From assembly GCF_001618865.1 (NCBI RefSeq), contig NZ_CP015136.1, forward strand, positions 7,227,001 to 7,291,000: a stretch of 64,000 bases of DNA. The letters run 5' to 3'. This document shows, one piece after another, positions 33,733 to 43,000 of this stretch. Origin of the DNA: Luteitalea pratensis. GTDB lineage: Bacteria; Acidobacteriota; Vicinamibacteria; Vicinamibacterales; Vicinamibacteraceae. Position 1 is the stretch's first letter, and every line of letters starts with the position of its first letter. A program made the translations under genes and the position numbers. The notes beneath the pieces are model-generated. The model was given only the letters and a program-made list of their open reading frames with translations, was not told the DNA's origin and searched no databases.

Positions 33733-35031
33733 ATGTCACCAATTGCTGCCCAGGATTCCCTGCTGACGGGATTCGACGAGTTCACCGCCGCGCGCGCGAG
33801 CGAGCCTGCGTGGCTGCGCGCCAGCCGTGCCAGCGCGGCCGCCACGTTCCGGGACGAGGGCCTGCCGACGACACGGCGGGAGGAATGGCGGTTCACGCCG
33901 ATCACCGGTATCACCGACGTGGCGCCGCAGCCGGTGGCCTCGGCCCTGGCCGACACGGGCGTCGTCGACGGCTTCCTGTTCCGCGAGTTCGAAGGACCGC
34001 AGCTGGTGTTCGTCAACGGACACTACTCCGTGGCGCTGTCGCGGCTGCACGCCTTGCCTGCCGGCATCCGCGTGAGTTCGATCGCGGCGATGCTCGAGGC
34101 TGATCCGGACACGCTGCAGCGGCATCTCGGCACCGCCATCCGTTTCCGTCAGCAGGGCTTCACGGCCCTCAACGACGCATGGTTCACGGACGGCACCGCC
34201 ATCGTCGTCGACGCCAATGCCGTCGTCGCGACGCCTGTTCACGTGCTGTATTTCTCGACTGGCGCCGGCGCATCCTATCCGCGCACGCTGGTGATTGCCG
34301 GTGCCAACAGCCAGCTCTCGTTCGTCGAGAGCTTCGCGGGCACCGACTCGACGTACGTGACCAACGCCATCACCGAAGTCATCTCGGCCGAAGGCGCGCA
34401 CGTCGACCACTACAAGGTGAACCGCGAGAGCCTGCAGGGGCACCATGTCTCGAGCACGCACATGCAGTTGGCACGCGCCTCGGTGTTCGCGACCCACAAC
34501 ATCTCGCTCGGCGGCCGGCTCACGCGCAACGACATCAACGCGACGCTGGACGGCGAGGGCATCGAGTGCACGGTGAACGGGCTGTACCTGGCCGACGGCG
34601 ACCGGCTCGTGGACAACCACACGGCAATCGATCACGCCAAGCCGCATTGCCACAGCTACGAGATCTACAAGGGCGTGCTCGACGGCCACAGCCGGGGCGT
34701 GTTCAACGGCAAGATCTTCGTGCGCGAGGACGCGCAGAAGACCGACGCGAAGCAGACCAACCAGGTGCTGCTGCTCTCCGATGACGCGACCATCGACACC
34801 AAGCCGCAGCTGGAGATCTTTGCCGACGACGTGAAATGCACGCACGGGGCGACCGTCGGTCAGCTCAGCGCCGAGGCGCTGTTCTACCTGCGCGCCCGCG
34901 GCATCGGCAAGGACGACGCCCGCGCCCTCCTGATCCACGCCTTCGCCGAGTCGGTCGTGGAGAACATCCGGATCGACGCCGTGCGTCACGCGCTGGAGCA
35001 GGTGCTGCTGACGCGCCTGCCATTGAGGTAG
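33733..35031 (+). CDS. sufD: Fe-S cluster assembly protein SufD
   Basis: SufD pairs with SufB in the scaffold complex and is needed for iron entry. The 432-residue protein has the N-terminal TRREEWRFTPITGI motif, the beta-helix core and the conserved C-terminal region SRGVFNGKIFVREDAQKTDAKQTNQ and ADDVKCTHGATVGQLSAEALFYLRARGI with the functionally important Cys and His. It follows sufC after 104 bp, which contain a GGCCGGCTGGGACAGCCGGCC hairpin, and its stop codon touches a palindromic repeat. Confidence 0.97.
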   Translation: MSPIAAQDSLLTGFDEFTAARASEPAWLRASRASAAATFRDEGLPTTRREEWRFTPITGITDVAPQPVASALADTGVVDGFLFREFEGPQLVFVNGHYSVALSRLHALPAGIRVSSIAAMLEADPDTLQRHLGTAIRFRQQGFTALNDAWFTDGTAIVVDANAVVATPVHVLYFSTGAGASYPRTLVIAGANSQLSFVESFAGTDSTYVTNAITEVISAEGAHVDHYKVNRESLQGHHVSSTHMQLARASVFATHNISLGGRLTRNDINATLDGEGIECTVNGLYLADGDRLVDNHTAIDHAKPHCHSYEIYKGVLDGHSRGVFNGKIFVREDAQKTDAKQTNQVLLLSDDATIDTKPQLEIFADDVKCTHGATVGQLSAEALFYLRARGIGKDDARALLIHAFAESVVENIRIDAVRHALEQVLLTRLPLR

Positions 35032-35053
35032 GGGCGCCTCTCCGAGGCGCCCC
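35031..35053. repeat. palindromic repeat at the sufD stop
   Basis: GGGGCGCCTC-TCC-GAGGCGCCCC is a perfect 10-bp-arm hairpin starting at the last base of the sufD stop. The related copy at 30311-30331 has the same loop and GTAGGG entry. It may stabilise the sufD 3' end or attenuate transcription into sufS. Confidence 0.8.
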
Positions 35054-35068
35054 TCCCGTGAAGGCCGA

Positions 35069-36286
35069 ATGTTCGACGCTGCTGCTGTCCGACGCGAGTT
35101 CCCTATCCTGGACCAGCAAGTCCACGGCAAGCCCCTCGTGTATCTCGACAACGCGAACACGACGCAGAAGCCACTGTCGGTGCTCGAGGCGCTGGACCAC
35201 TACTACCGCGCCGACAACGCCAACATCCACCGCGCGACGCACCTGCTCAGCGAGCGTGCGACCAAGGCCTACGAAGGCGCGCGGGAGCGCATTGCGCGCT
35301 TCTTCAATGCCCGTGAATCGGCCGAGATCGTCTTCACACGCGGGTGCACCGAGGCCATCAACCTCGTCGCGTACAGCTACGCCAGGCCGCGCCTGAAGCC
35401 CGGCGACGAGATCGTCGTCACGCGCATGGAGCACCACTCCAACATCGTGCCGTGGCAACTGGTGGCGCAGCAGACCGGCGCCGTCCTGCGCGTGGTGCCG
35501 ATGGATGACGCAGGCGTGCTCGACATGGCGGAGTGTGCGCGGCTGATCGGGCCGCGCACGGCGCTGGTGTCGGTCATCCACGTCTCCAATGCGCTCGGCA
35601 CCGTCAACCCGGTGCGAGACGTGATTGCGCTGGCGCGCGCCCACGGCGTGCCAGTCCTGCTCGATGGCGCCCAGGCAGCACCGCACATGACCGTCGACGT
35701 GCAGGAGCTCGACTGCGACTTCTACACGTGCTCGGCGCACAAGATGTACGGACCGACAGGGATTGGCGCGCTCTACGGCCGCAAGGAACTGCTCGAGTCG
35801 ATGCCGCCATGGATGGGTGGCGGCGACATGATTGCGTCGGTGACCTTCGAGCACACCGAGTACAACAAGGTGCCGTACAAGTTCGAGGCCGGCACACCCA
35901 ACATCGCGGGCGTGGTGGGGTTCGGTGCCGCGGTGGACTTCCTGTCGCGTTTCGACCTGCGTGAGATCGCGGCGCACGAACACGCACTGCTCGAGCAGGC
36001 GACGGCCGGACTGGCGGCCCTGGACGGCATCCAGTTCGTTGGCCGCGCGCCCGAGCGTGCTGGCGTGGTGTCGTTCCTGGTCGGTGACGTGCACCCGCAC
36101 GACGTCGGCACGTTCCTCGATCAGGACGGCGTGGCCGTGCGTACAGGCCAGCATTGCGCACAGCCAGTCATGGACTATTACGGGATCACGTCCACCGTGC
36201 GGGCCTCGTTCGGGCTCTACAACACGCCGGCCGATGTGGACGCGCTGGTCGCGAGCGTCAAGAAGGTGCAGGGGTTCTTCTCGTGA
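35069..36286 (+). CDS. sufS: cysteine desulfurase SufS
   Basis: SufS is a PLP enzyme that takes sulfur from cysteine and hands it to SufU. The 405-residue sequence has the group II layout: FPILDQQVHGKPLVYLDNANTTQKP at the start, the PLP lysine at 225 (CSAHKMYGPTG), FEAGTPNIAGVVGFGAAVDFL, and the catalytic Cys363 in RTGQHCAQP. The gene lies between sufD and sufU, and no sufE is present, so SufU is the expected sulfur acceptor as in Firmicutes-type systems. Confidence 0.97.
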   Translation: MFDAAAVRREFPILDQQVHGKPLVYLDNANTTQKPLSVLEALDHYYRADNANIHRATHLLSERATKAYEGARERIARFFNARESAEIVFTRGCTEAINLVAYSYARPRLKPGDEIVVTRMEHHSNIVPWQLVAQQTGAVLRVVPMDDAGVLDMAECARLIGPRTALVSVIHVSNALGTVNPVRDVIALARAHGVPVLLDGAQAAPHMTVDVQELDCDFYTCSAHKMYGPTGIGALYGRKELLESMPPWMGGGDMIASVTFEHTEYNKVPYKFEAGTPNIAGVVGFGAAVDFLSRFDLREIAAHEHALLEQATAGLAALDGIQFVGRAPERAGVVSFLVGDVHPHDVGTFLDQDGVAVRTGQHCAQPVMDYYGITSTVRASFGLYNTPADVDALVASVKKVQGFFS

Positions 36287-36371
36287 GCAACATGACCTTC
36301 GCAGGCTGCAGCCTACCGCCTGCGGCCTGCCAAAAGCACGTCGCCTGTAGGCAGCAGGCCATAGGCCAACG

Positions 36372-36815
36372 ATGACCGACCTTCGCGATCTCTACCAGGA
36401 AGTCATCCTGGACCACAACAAGCGCCCGCGCAATTTCGGCGTGATCGACGGCGGCTCGCACGCGGCCGGTCACAACCCGATGTGCGGCGACCGCGTCAGC
36501 GTGTACGTGCGCATGGAAGACGGCAAGGTCGCAGAGGCGCGCTTCACCGGCAATGGTTGCGCGATCAGCAAGGCGTCGGCATCGTTGATGACCGAAGCGG
36601 TCACCGGTCACACGGCCGCGGAAGTCCGCGACCTGTTCTCGACCTTCCAGGAAACGGTCACGGGCAAGGCCGAACCTGACGACGAGAAGATCGGCAAGCT
36701 CGTCGTGTTGTCTGGCGTGTCGGAGTACCCGTCGCGCGTGAAGTGCGCGATGCTGGCGTGGCACGCGCTGCAGGCCGCGATCGAAGGCGCGGATGCGACG
36801 GTCAGCACCGAGTAG
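36372..36815 (+). CDS. sufU: Fe-S assembly scaffold/sulfur-transfer protein SufU
   Basis: This 147-residue NifU-N-like protein has the three conserved Cys sites: NPMCGDRV, FTGNGCAISKASASLM and YPSRVKCAMLAWHAL. The 18-21 residue insertion between the second and third Cys (around EVRDLFSTFQETVTGKAEPDDEKIGKL) marks SufU rather than IscU. SufU uses a Zn site to accept persulfide from SufS. The 85-bp gap from sufS contains CTGCAGCCTACCGCCTGCGG repeats. Confidence 0.95.
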   Translation: MTDLRDLYQEVILDHNKRPRNFGVIDGGSHAAGHNPMCGDRVSVYVRMEDGKVAEARFTGNGCAISKASASLMTEAVTGHTAAEVRDLFSTFQETVTGKAEPDDEKIGKLVVLSGVSEYPSRVKCAMLAWHALQAAIEGADATVSTE

Positions 36816-36823
36816 CACCCTGC

Positions 36824-36937
36824 AATTTCACAATTGCAGGAATTTCACCGCTGCACCAACAGCGCCGACGCTCCCGAAGGTCGTTGTGGTAAGTGAAATT
36901 CTGAAATTGTGAACGTCTGAAATTCTCGAGGCCTCTC
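36824..36937. repeat. dispersed intergenic element, copy A (before sufT)
   Basis: It starts with a CTGCAATT-TCAC-AATTGCAG hairpin, contains GCTCCCGAAGGTCGTTGTGG, then AAATTCTGAAATT and ends ATTCTCGAGGCC just before the sufT ATG. Copy B at 48811-48921 has the same order of parts and the same end before another gene. The terminal GAGG serves as the ribosome site in both. Confidence 0.75.
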
Positions 36938-36939
36938 CC

Positions 36940-37449
36940 ATGTTCTCGTCGCTTTTCAAGAAATCTGGCAGCACGACACCCGAGCCGACCCCAGCGCCAG
37001 CCGACAACCCGCTTGCCGCTCCGGTCGAAACGCCGGACGTGCCCAAGCCGGACGGGCACGGCCTCGATGTAGGCGCCCTGCTGGAGCCGCCAGCGGCACC
37101 CGCCGGCGGAGGCCCGCAAATCGGGCCGAAGGATGACGCGCGCACGGCGGAGCTGACGCCGAAGGTGGTGGAAGCGATCAGCACCGTGTTCGACCCGGAG
37201 ATCCCGGTGAACATCTACGAACTCGGCCTGATCTACAAGATCGAGGCCGACGCCGACAGCCGTGTGAAGGTCGAGATGACCCTCACATCGCCGGCGTGCC
37301 CGTCGGCGCAGCAGCTGCCGAGTGAGGTCCGCTACAAGGTGAAGGCGCTCGAGGGCGTCACCGATGCTTTCGTCGAGGTCGTGTGGGAACCGTCGTGGAC
37401 CAAGGACCTGATGTCGGACGACGCCAAGATGGCGCTCGGGATGTTCTGA
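36940..37449 (+). CDS. sufT: DUF59/MIP18-like Fe-S maturation protein SufT
   Basis: This 169-residue protein has a disordered Pro/Ala-rich N-terminal 60 residues and a MIP18/DUF59 domain from about residue 70: VFDPEIPVNIYELGLIYKIE, then VEMTLTSPACPSAQQLPSEVR with the conserved Cys, and VEVVWEPSWTKDLMSDDAKMALGMF at the end. SufT helps mature Fe-S proteins when demand is high. It ends the suf cluster. The low-complexity N-terminal extension is longer than in most SufT proteins. Confidence 0.93.
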   Translation: MFSSLFKKSGSTTPEPTPAPADNPLAAPVETPDVPKPDGHGLDVGALLEPPAAPAGGGPQIGPKDDARTAELTPKVVEAISTVFDPEIPVNIYELGLIYKIEADADSRVKVEMTLTSPACPSAQQLPSEVRYKVKALEGVTDAFVEVVWEPSWTKDLMSDDAKMALGMF

Positions 37450-37491
37450 AGCGAATCACCTGCACCCGCAGGGCCCTGGCGCCCGCTGGCG

Positions 37492-38457
37492 TCACTTGCT
37501 CGACGAGGTGAACTTCACGACGACGCCGCCGACGAAGGTCACTTCGGTGACGCTGTCGGTGGTCTCCCACGTCTCGACGACCGACTCGAGATCCCCCTGC
37601 TTGCTTGATCGCCGGCGGGTCGGCGCGCCGAGCAGGTCGTGCACCTCCGCGGTGCCCATGCCGCGCTTCAGCGCCGTCGCGGCGCTCTCGATGTCGCGCG
37701 GACGAGCCGTGGCAGACGAGGAGCCCTGCGGGCTGCCTGCAGCCAGGCGATTGCCGGCCGTGCCACGCACCACGCCCGGAATGCCGTCGCCATTGCCGCC
37801 GAAGTCGAGATAGCTCGCCAGCGACAGCATCAGCTCTTCGGGCGTCGGGGCCCACTTCTCGAGCCGCTTGTCGGCGTACCAGATGTTGAAGCGCGAGCCG
37901 CCGTCGAGGCGCTTGGTGGCGATCTCACGCTGCTTGATCGCGGTCAGGGCCTCTGCCTCGCGCTTGTTGGCGCGCTCCTCCCGCTCACGCTCCTCCCGCA
38001 GGTACGAGAGTTCGCGGTCGATACGCCGGCGCCGCTCGGCGTCGGTGGTGTTCTTGCGCTCCTTCTCGAGGTCCGACTCGCGCTTGGACTTGCCGACGTA
38101 CTCCGGCGCGACGGTGCCGGTGTCGTCCCCCCACGTGCCGTATCCGCCGCCGCCAAGGTGAATCTCGATATTCTTCTTGTTCACCTTGATGGTCGTGATC
38201 ATGACGCGGTCTTCCTTGCGGAGGGCCACGCCATAGGCCTTCATCCGGCGGGCGTACTCGCCGAACTCGATCTCCGGCTCGCGCTGCAGGTACAGATCCA
38301 CGCCGGTGTGGCTCGCCGGCATGTCCATCAGTACGACCACATCGCGGCCTTCAAAGGCCTTTTCGAGGGCGGCCTGGTTCTGGGCAGCGGCCGGGATGGC
38401 GACGCCCAGCAAGGCAGACACGGTCAGGAACGAGGAGAGGGTCAGGTTCGTTCGCAC
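37492..38457 (-). CDS. exported protein with C-terminal BamE/SmpA-like domain
   Basis: The 321-residue product starts at GTG 38457 with a signal peptide (LSSFLTVSALLGVAIPAAAQ). The N-terminal half (VLMDMPASHTGVDLYLQRE...) has no recognised domain. A long charged helix (KRESDLEKERKNTTDAERRRRIDRELSYLREEREREER), probably coiled coil, follows at about 120-165. The C-terminal 60 residues (ALKRGMGTAEVHDLLGAPTRR...VETWETTD) resemble the BamE/SmpA fold. It could sit at the outer membrane; the function is unknown. It converges with sufT and diverges from the glycosidase-like gene. Confidence 0.7.
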   Translation of the reverse strand: MRTNLTLSSFLTVSALLGVAIPAAAQNQAALEKAFEGRDVVVLMDMPASHTGVDLYLQREPEIEFGEYARRMKAYGVALRKEDRVMITTIKVNKKNIEIHLGGGGYGTWGDDTGTVAPEYVGKSKRESDLEKERKNTTDAERRRRIDRELSYLREEREREERANKREAEALTAIKQREIATKRLDGGSRFNIWYADKRLEKWAPTPEELMLSLASYLDFGGNGDGIPGVVRGTAGNRLAAGSPQGSSSATARPRDIESAATALKRGMGTAEVHDLLGAPTRRRSSKQGDLESVVETWETTDSVTEVTFVGGVVVKFTSSSK

Positions 38458-38597
38458 GGCAAGAGGCTCCGAGGTAGCGCGGCTCAACCAAGAACAACGT
38501 CTGTCCTCGGACCGGCGAACAACCCGGAGCTGGACCATGCGTGAATCGGCAGAATGGGGAATCTCGTTCAAGCGGCGCGTGGCGATACACTCGTTCG

Positions 38598-40025
38598 ATG
38601 GCACACACCCGTCGTGCCCTTCTGGCCGGCGCCACGGCCCTGTTGACGACGGCCATCACGCGGCGCCAGACGCAGGCCCTGGGCTCGGGGCAGCCGGCGG
38701 CCGCCGATCCGGGCCGGATCAGGCCATGGCCGGCCAACTCTTCGTACTGGCAGTACCGCGGCGCTCCGGTCCTCCTGCTTGGCGGCAGCAAGGACGACAA
38801 CCTGTTCCAGATCCCGGACCTGCAGGCTCACCTCGACGAGATGAAGGCGGCCGGCGCCAACTACATCCGCAATACGATGAGCGACCGCCGCGATGGCGGT
38901 TTCGAGGTGTACCCGTTCGCGCAGACGGCCGACGGGACGTACGACCTGACGCAGTGGAACGGGGAGTACTGGGCCCGGTTCGATCGGCTCCTGGCTCTCA
39001 CGCGTGAGCGCGACATCATCGTCCAGATCGAACTGTGGGATCGGTTCGACTACTCGCGCAACAACTGGGGACCGCACCCCTACAACCCCGCCAATACGCG
39101 GACGTACACGGCCGAGAGCACAGGGCTGGCACGCGACTACCCGAACCATCCGGGCACCAATGAGCAGCCCTTCTTCTTCAGCACCCCCGCCCAGCGCAAC
39201 ATCAAGCCGCTGCTGGCCGTGCAGCAACGCTTTGCCGAGCAGGTGCTGACGCGCACGCTGCCGCAGCCACACGTGCTGTACTGCATCGACAACGAGACCT
39301 CGGGCGACGAGTTGTGGAGCACGTACTGGGCGGACTTCATTCGTGAGCGCGCCAGCCGCGCCGGCGTCGAAGCATACGTGACCGAGATGTGGGACGACCA
39401 CGATCTGAAGGGATCGCAACATCGCCGGACGTTCGACCATCCCGAGCGATACACGTTCGTGGACGTGTCGCAGAACAATCACCAGAAGGGGCAGGCGCAC
39501 TGGGACAACTTCCAGTGGGTTCGCCAGCACCTGTCCGCCCGACTCCGCCCGATCAACACCGTGAAGACCTATGGCTCAGACGAGGGCCCGTACGGCACGG
39601 ACCTCGACGGCCTGCAGCGCTGGTGGCGTCACCTGATTGGCGGCGCGGCGGCGATGCGGTTCCATCGGCCGAAATCGGGGCTCGGCTTCTCGCCGAAGGC
39701 AGCGGCGGCGATTCGCGCCGCCCGCAAGCTCGAAAGCGTGGTCAAGCCGTGGGCGCTGACACCGGCCAACGAACGTCTGCGTGAGCGCGCCGCGGATGCG
39801 GCGTATCTCGCCATGGCCGCCGACGGTGGCTGCGCGCTATTCTTCCCGGCGCCCGGCAAAGTCGTGGTGGATCTGACGTCGGTCACGCGGCCGCTGAACG
39901 TTCGCTGGATCTCGATTGACACTGGCGACTGGGGTCCTGCGACGACGTGGGCCGGCGGCGCGCCCTTGCTCGTCGAGACGCCCGGGCCAGGCCTGTGGGT
40001 CGCGGCCGGTGTCGGCGGGCGGTAG
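38598..40025 (+). CDS. Tat-exported glycosidase-like TIM-barrel protein
   Basis: The 475-residue protein starts with a twin-Arg-like leader (AHTRRALLAGATALLTTAI). The rest looks like a (beta/alpha)8 glycoside-hydrolase-like barrel: VLLLGGSKDDNLFQIPDLQAHLDEMKAAGANYIRNTMSD, then ALTRERDIIVQIELWDRFDY, HVLYCIDNETSGDELWSTYW with an Asn-Glu that fits a catalytic acid, and a C-terminal beta domain. It is similar in style to DUF4038-type putative collagen- or glycan-binding glycosidases. No exact family could be assigned and no polysaccharide locus surrounds it. Confidence 0.65.
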   Translation: MAHTRRALLAGATALLTTAITRRQTQALGSGQPAAADPGRIRPWPANSSYWQYRGAPVLLLGGSKDDNLFQIPDLQAHLDEMKAAGANYIRNTMSDRRDGGFEVYPFAQTADGTYDLTQWNGEYWARFDRLLALTRERDIIVQIELWDRFDYSRNNWGPHPYNPANTRTYTAESTGLARDYPNHPGTNEQPFFFSTPAQRNIKPLLAVQQRFAEQVLTRTLPQPHVLYCIDNETSGDELWSTYWADFIRERASRAGVEAYVTEMWDDHDLKGSQHRRTFDHPERYTFVDVSQNNHQKGQAHWDNFQWVRQHLSARLRPINTVKTYGSDEGPYGTDLDGLQRWWRHLIGGAAAMRFHRPKSGLGFSPKAAAAIRAARKLESVVKPWALTPANERLRERAADAAYLAMAADGGCALFFPAPGKVVVDLTSVTRPLNVRWISIDTGDWGPATTWAGGAPLLVETPGPGLWVAAGVGGR

Positions 40026-40089
40026 CAGGCTCTCGACATTCCGGCATTCGGCATTCCCGGCATTCCCGGCATTCCCCTAAACTCCCCCC
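40026..40089. repeat. CGGCATTCC tandem tract
   Basis: The 9-bp unit CGGCATTCC/CGGCATTCG is repeated about five times between 40040 and 40075, ending 14 bp before the GTG start of the helicase-nuclease gene. Confidence 0.8.
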
Positions 40090-43000
40090 GTGCCCACTCC
40101 CGAGTCCGTGCAAGCCATCGTCAATGCGTCGCTCGATACGTGGAAACGGCAACTGCTCGACCTCACGCGCCGCAACCGGGCCCTCAACTTCCGGGCCCTG
40201 AAAGTCTCCACGATCGCCGTGGTCGACGAGCAGCCTGCCGAGATCTATCGCCTGCTCTACGACGAGGAGAGGGCGCTGACGTTCGCCGCCGCGCCCCAGC
40301 CGGCATCGTCTGCCGCACGCCCACGGGCCGACGAACCTGCCAAATCGGCAAACGCTGGCGAGGCCGACGATCCGTTCGACGATGCCGAGCATGCGCCCGA
40401 GGGGCGGACGTTCGAACCATACGCTCCGGACTCGCTGCCCGGCATGCACCTGGACACGGTGCTGCAGACGAGCCTCGAGCCCGAGGCCCTCGATCGTTCG
40501 CTGCGTCGCATCGAGGAGCAGGCGCGGCTCTCGCTCGAGGAACAAGGCGTGAACACGCTCTTCCTGGCGCTGGGCCTGCTCCACTACACGGAGGCCGAAG
40601 CGTCGGACGAGATCTTCAAGGCGCCCCTGGTCCTGCTGCCAGCGTCCCTGCGACGCGAGTCGGCGCGATCGCCATTCGCCCTCAGCGTTGGCGACGGCGA
40701 ACCGATGGTCAACCCGGCCCTCGCCGAGTTGCTGCGACGCCAGCACAATCTCGCGCTCCCCGAACTGCCGACCGGCGAGGGCGCTTCGCTCCAGTCACTG
40801 TTTCTCGAGGCGCAAGCAGTCATCGACAAGCTGTCCGTGGCGAGAGCAGAACCGCGCTGGCGGATCACCAACGACATCTACCTCGGGCTGTTCTCGTTCC
40901 AGAAACTGGTGATGTACAAGGACCTCGAGGCGAATGCCGCTGCCGTGACGCAGCATCGCCTCGTCCATCAGCTCATCACCCGGCGCGGGGCGGTGACCGG
41001 TGGCGGCCTCGGCCTGCCAGACGACGTGCGCACTGCGACGCTGGACGACGAGTATCCACCGGAGCGTGGCGCACATGTAGTGGACGCCGATGGCAGCCAG
41101 CAACGGGCCCTTGCAGCGGCCGAGCGGGGCTACGACCTCGTCGTCGAAGGTCCACCCGGAACGGGCAAGTCGCAGACGATCACCAACCTCGTGGCGCAGA
41201 CGCTGCACGCCGGCAAGACCGTGCTGTTTGTCGCCGAGAAGATGGCTGCCCTGGATATCGTGCACCAGCGACTGCAGCACGCGGGTCTCGGTGAGTTCTG
41301 CCTGGAATTGCACTCGACGCGTTCGAGCAAGCGCGAGGTGATCAAGAGCATCGCCGCCGCGCTGGACGCGTCATTGCAACGCGGCGCCACCCCCGGGGAT
41401 GCCGCGGCAAAACTGCCGGACGTTCGCGCGACGCTCGGAAGGTACGTCGAGGCGGTACACAAGCGTTTCGGTGCCATCGATACGACGCCCTTCAGCGCGT
41501 ACGGGCAACTGGCCGGAGTGCTCGATGCCCCTCGGGTCGACTGGACCGGCGATCCTGTCCAGGTGACGCAATCGGCGCTGGACCTGGCCGATGCACGCCT
41601 GCAATCGCTCGCCGCGGCCGCTGCAGCCGCGGGAGACATCTCCACGCATCCCTGGCGCGATACCTCGCATACTTTCTATCCACAGGACCAGCTCGACGCC
41701 GTCGTCGAAGCGGCCAGGGGCGTGGCCGATGGTGTTGCTGGCGTCGAGGCTGCGTCGGCAGACGCGACGGCCGCACTCGGCCTTCCCGCGCTCGAGAGCC
41801 TCGCCGATCTCGGACGCGTGCGAGTCGTCATGGACCTGTTGCGACAGTCGCCGGGTGCGCCGCGTGACGTCATCGAAAGCGCCGACTGGAACACGGTTCC
41901 GCGCGAGGCCCTCGACCTGATCGAGAGGGCGAGCGAGGCCCAGCGGCTGACTGCCGAGGTGAGCGAGCGGTTCCTGCCCGGCGTGCTGCAGGACGACCAT
42001 GCCGGCGACATCGCGTACATCGAGAGCAGGTCGGGCGTGCTGGCGTCGCTCTTGTGGTGGCTCGATAGTCGGCAGCGCGCGATCCGCACGCGATGGGCAG
42101 CGCAACGGCAGCCCACGTACGTCCCCTCCTATGCGGCGCAGGCGCATGACCTCAAGTCGGTCGTGGCCCTGCGGGAGACGCGCGCCACACTGGAGGTGGC
42201 ACACGATCGCGGCACGGCGTTGTTCGGAGTGCTCTGGCAGGGCACCGCGTCCGATGTTGCAAAGCTCGAGGCCTACGCGCGCTGGGTGTCGTCGCTTCGC
42301 CAGGTGCACGTCAGCACGCCGCTATCGGCGGTGACCCTGACGGTCGCTGCCCAGGGTCGCGTCGACATGGCGACCGCTCACCGGCTCGAGGTGCGCGCGA
42401 CGGCACTGATCACCGCGGTGGAGCGACTGGCCACCATGGTGCAGTGGCGAGCGGACCGGCAAGCGTTGGTGATGCTTCCGCTCGCCGAGTTGCAGGTGCG
42501 GGTGTCCGGACTCGTTTCCGAGTCACACCGGGCGGCCCGGTGGGGCGCCTTCGTTGCGGCCACGCAAGAGGCGCGCGAGACGATTGCCGCCCCGTTGGTG
42601 GATCTGGCGGAAGCCGATCGTGTGCGGTATGCGGACCTGCCGCGTGCGTTGCGTCGTGCGTTCTGGTTTGCGTGGCTGGCCAGGTGCGTCGAGGACCGGC
42701 CAGCGTTGGCCCGCTTCCAGGCGCTCACCCACGAGCAGCGCGTGCGCGAGTTCCGCGACCTGGACCGGCGCGTGCTCGCCGACAACCGCTCGCGGCTTGT
42801 CACATCGCTGCGGGCACGGGTGCAGACGTCGCTCCGGGATGACGCCGTCGAGGCGGTGATGCCGGTGCTTCGGCGCGAGATGGCGAAGCAACGCAATCAC
42901 CGGCCGATCCGCGAGACGCTGCGGCTGGCCGCGCCAGCCGTACGTGCCATCAAGCCCGTGTTCCTGATGAGCCCATTGTCGGTCGCCCAGTTCACGAAAG

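Noticed and set aside
37492-38457. The BamE-like protein as part of a Bam complex operon
   Set aside because: No other bam genes are near, and most of the protein is unlike BamE.
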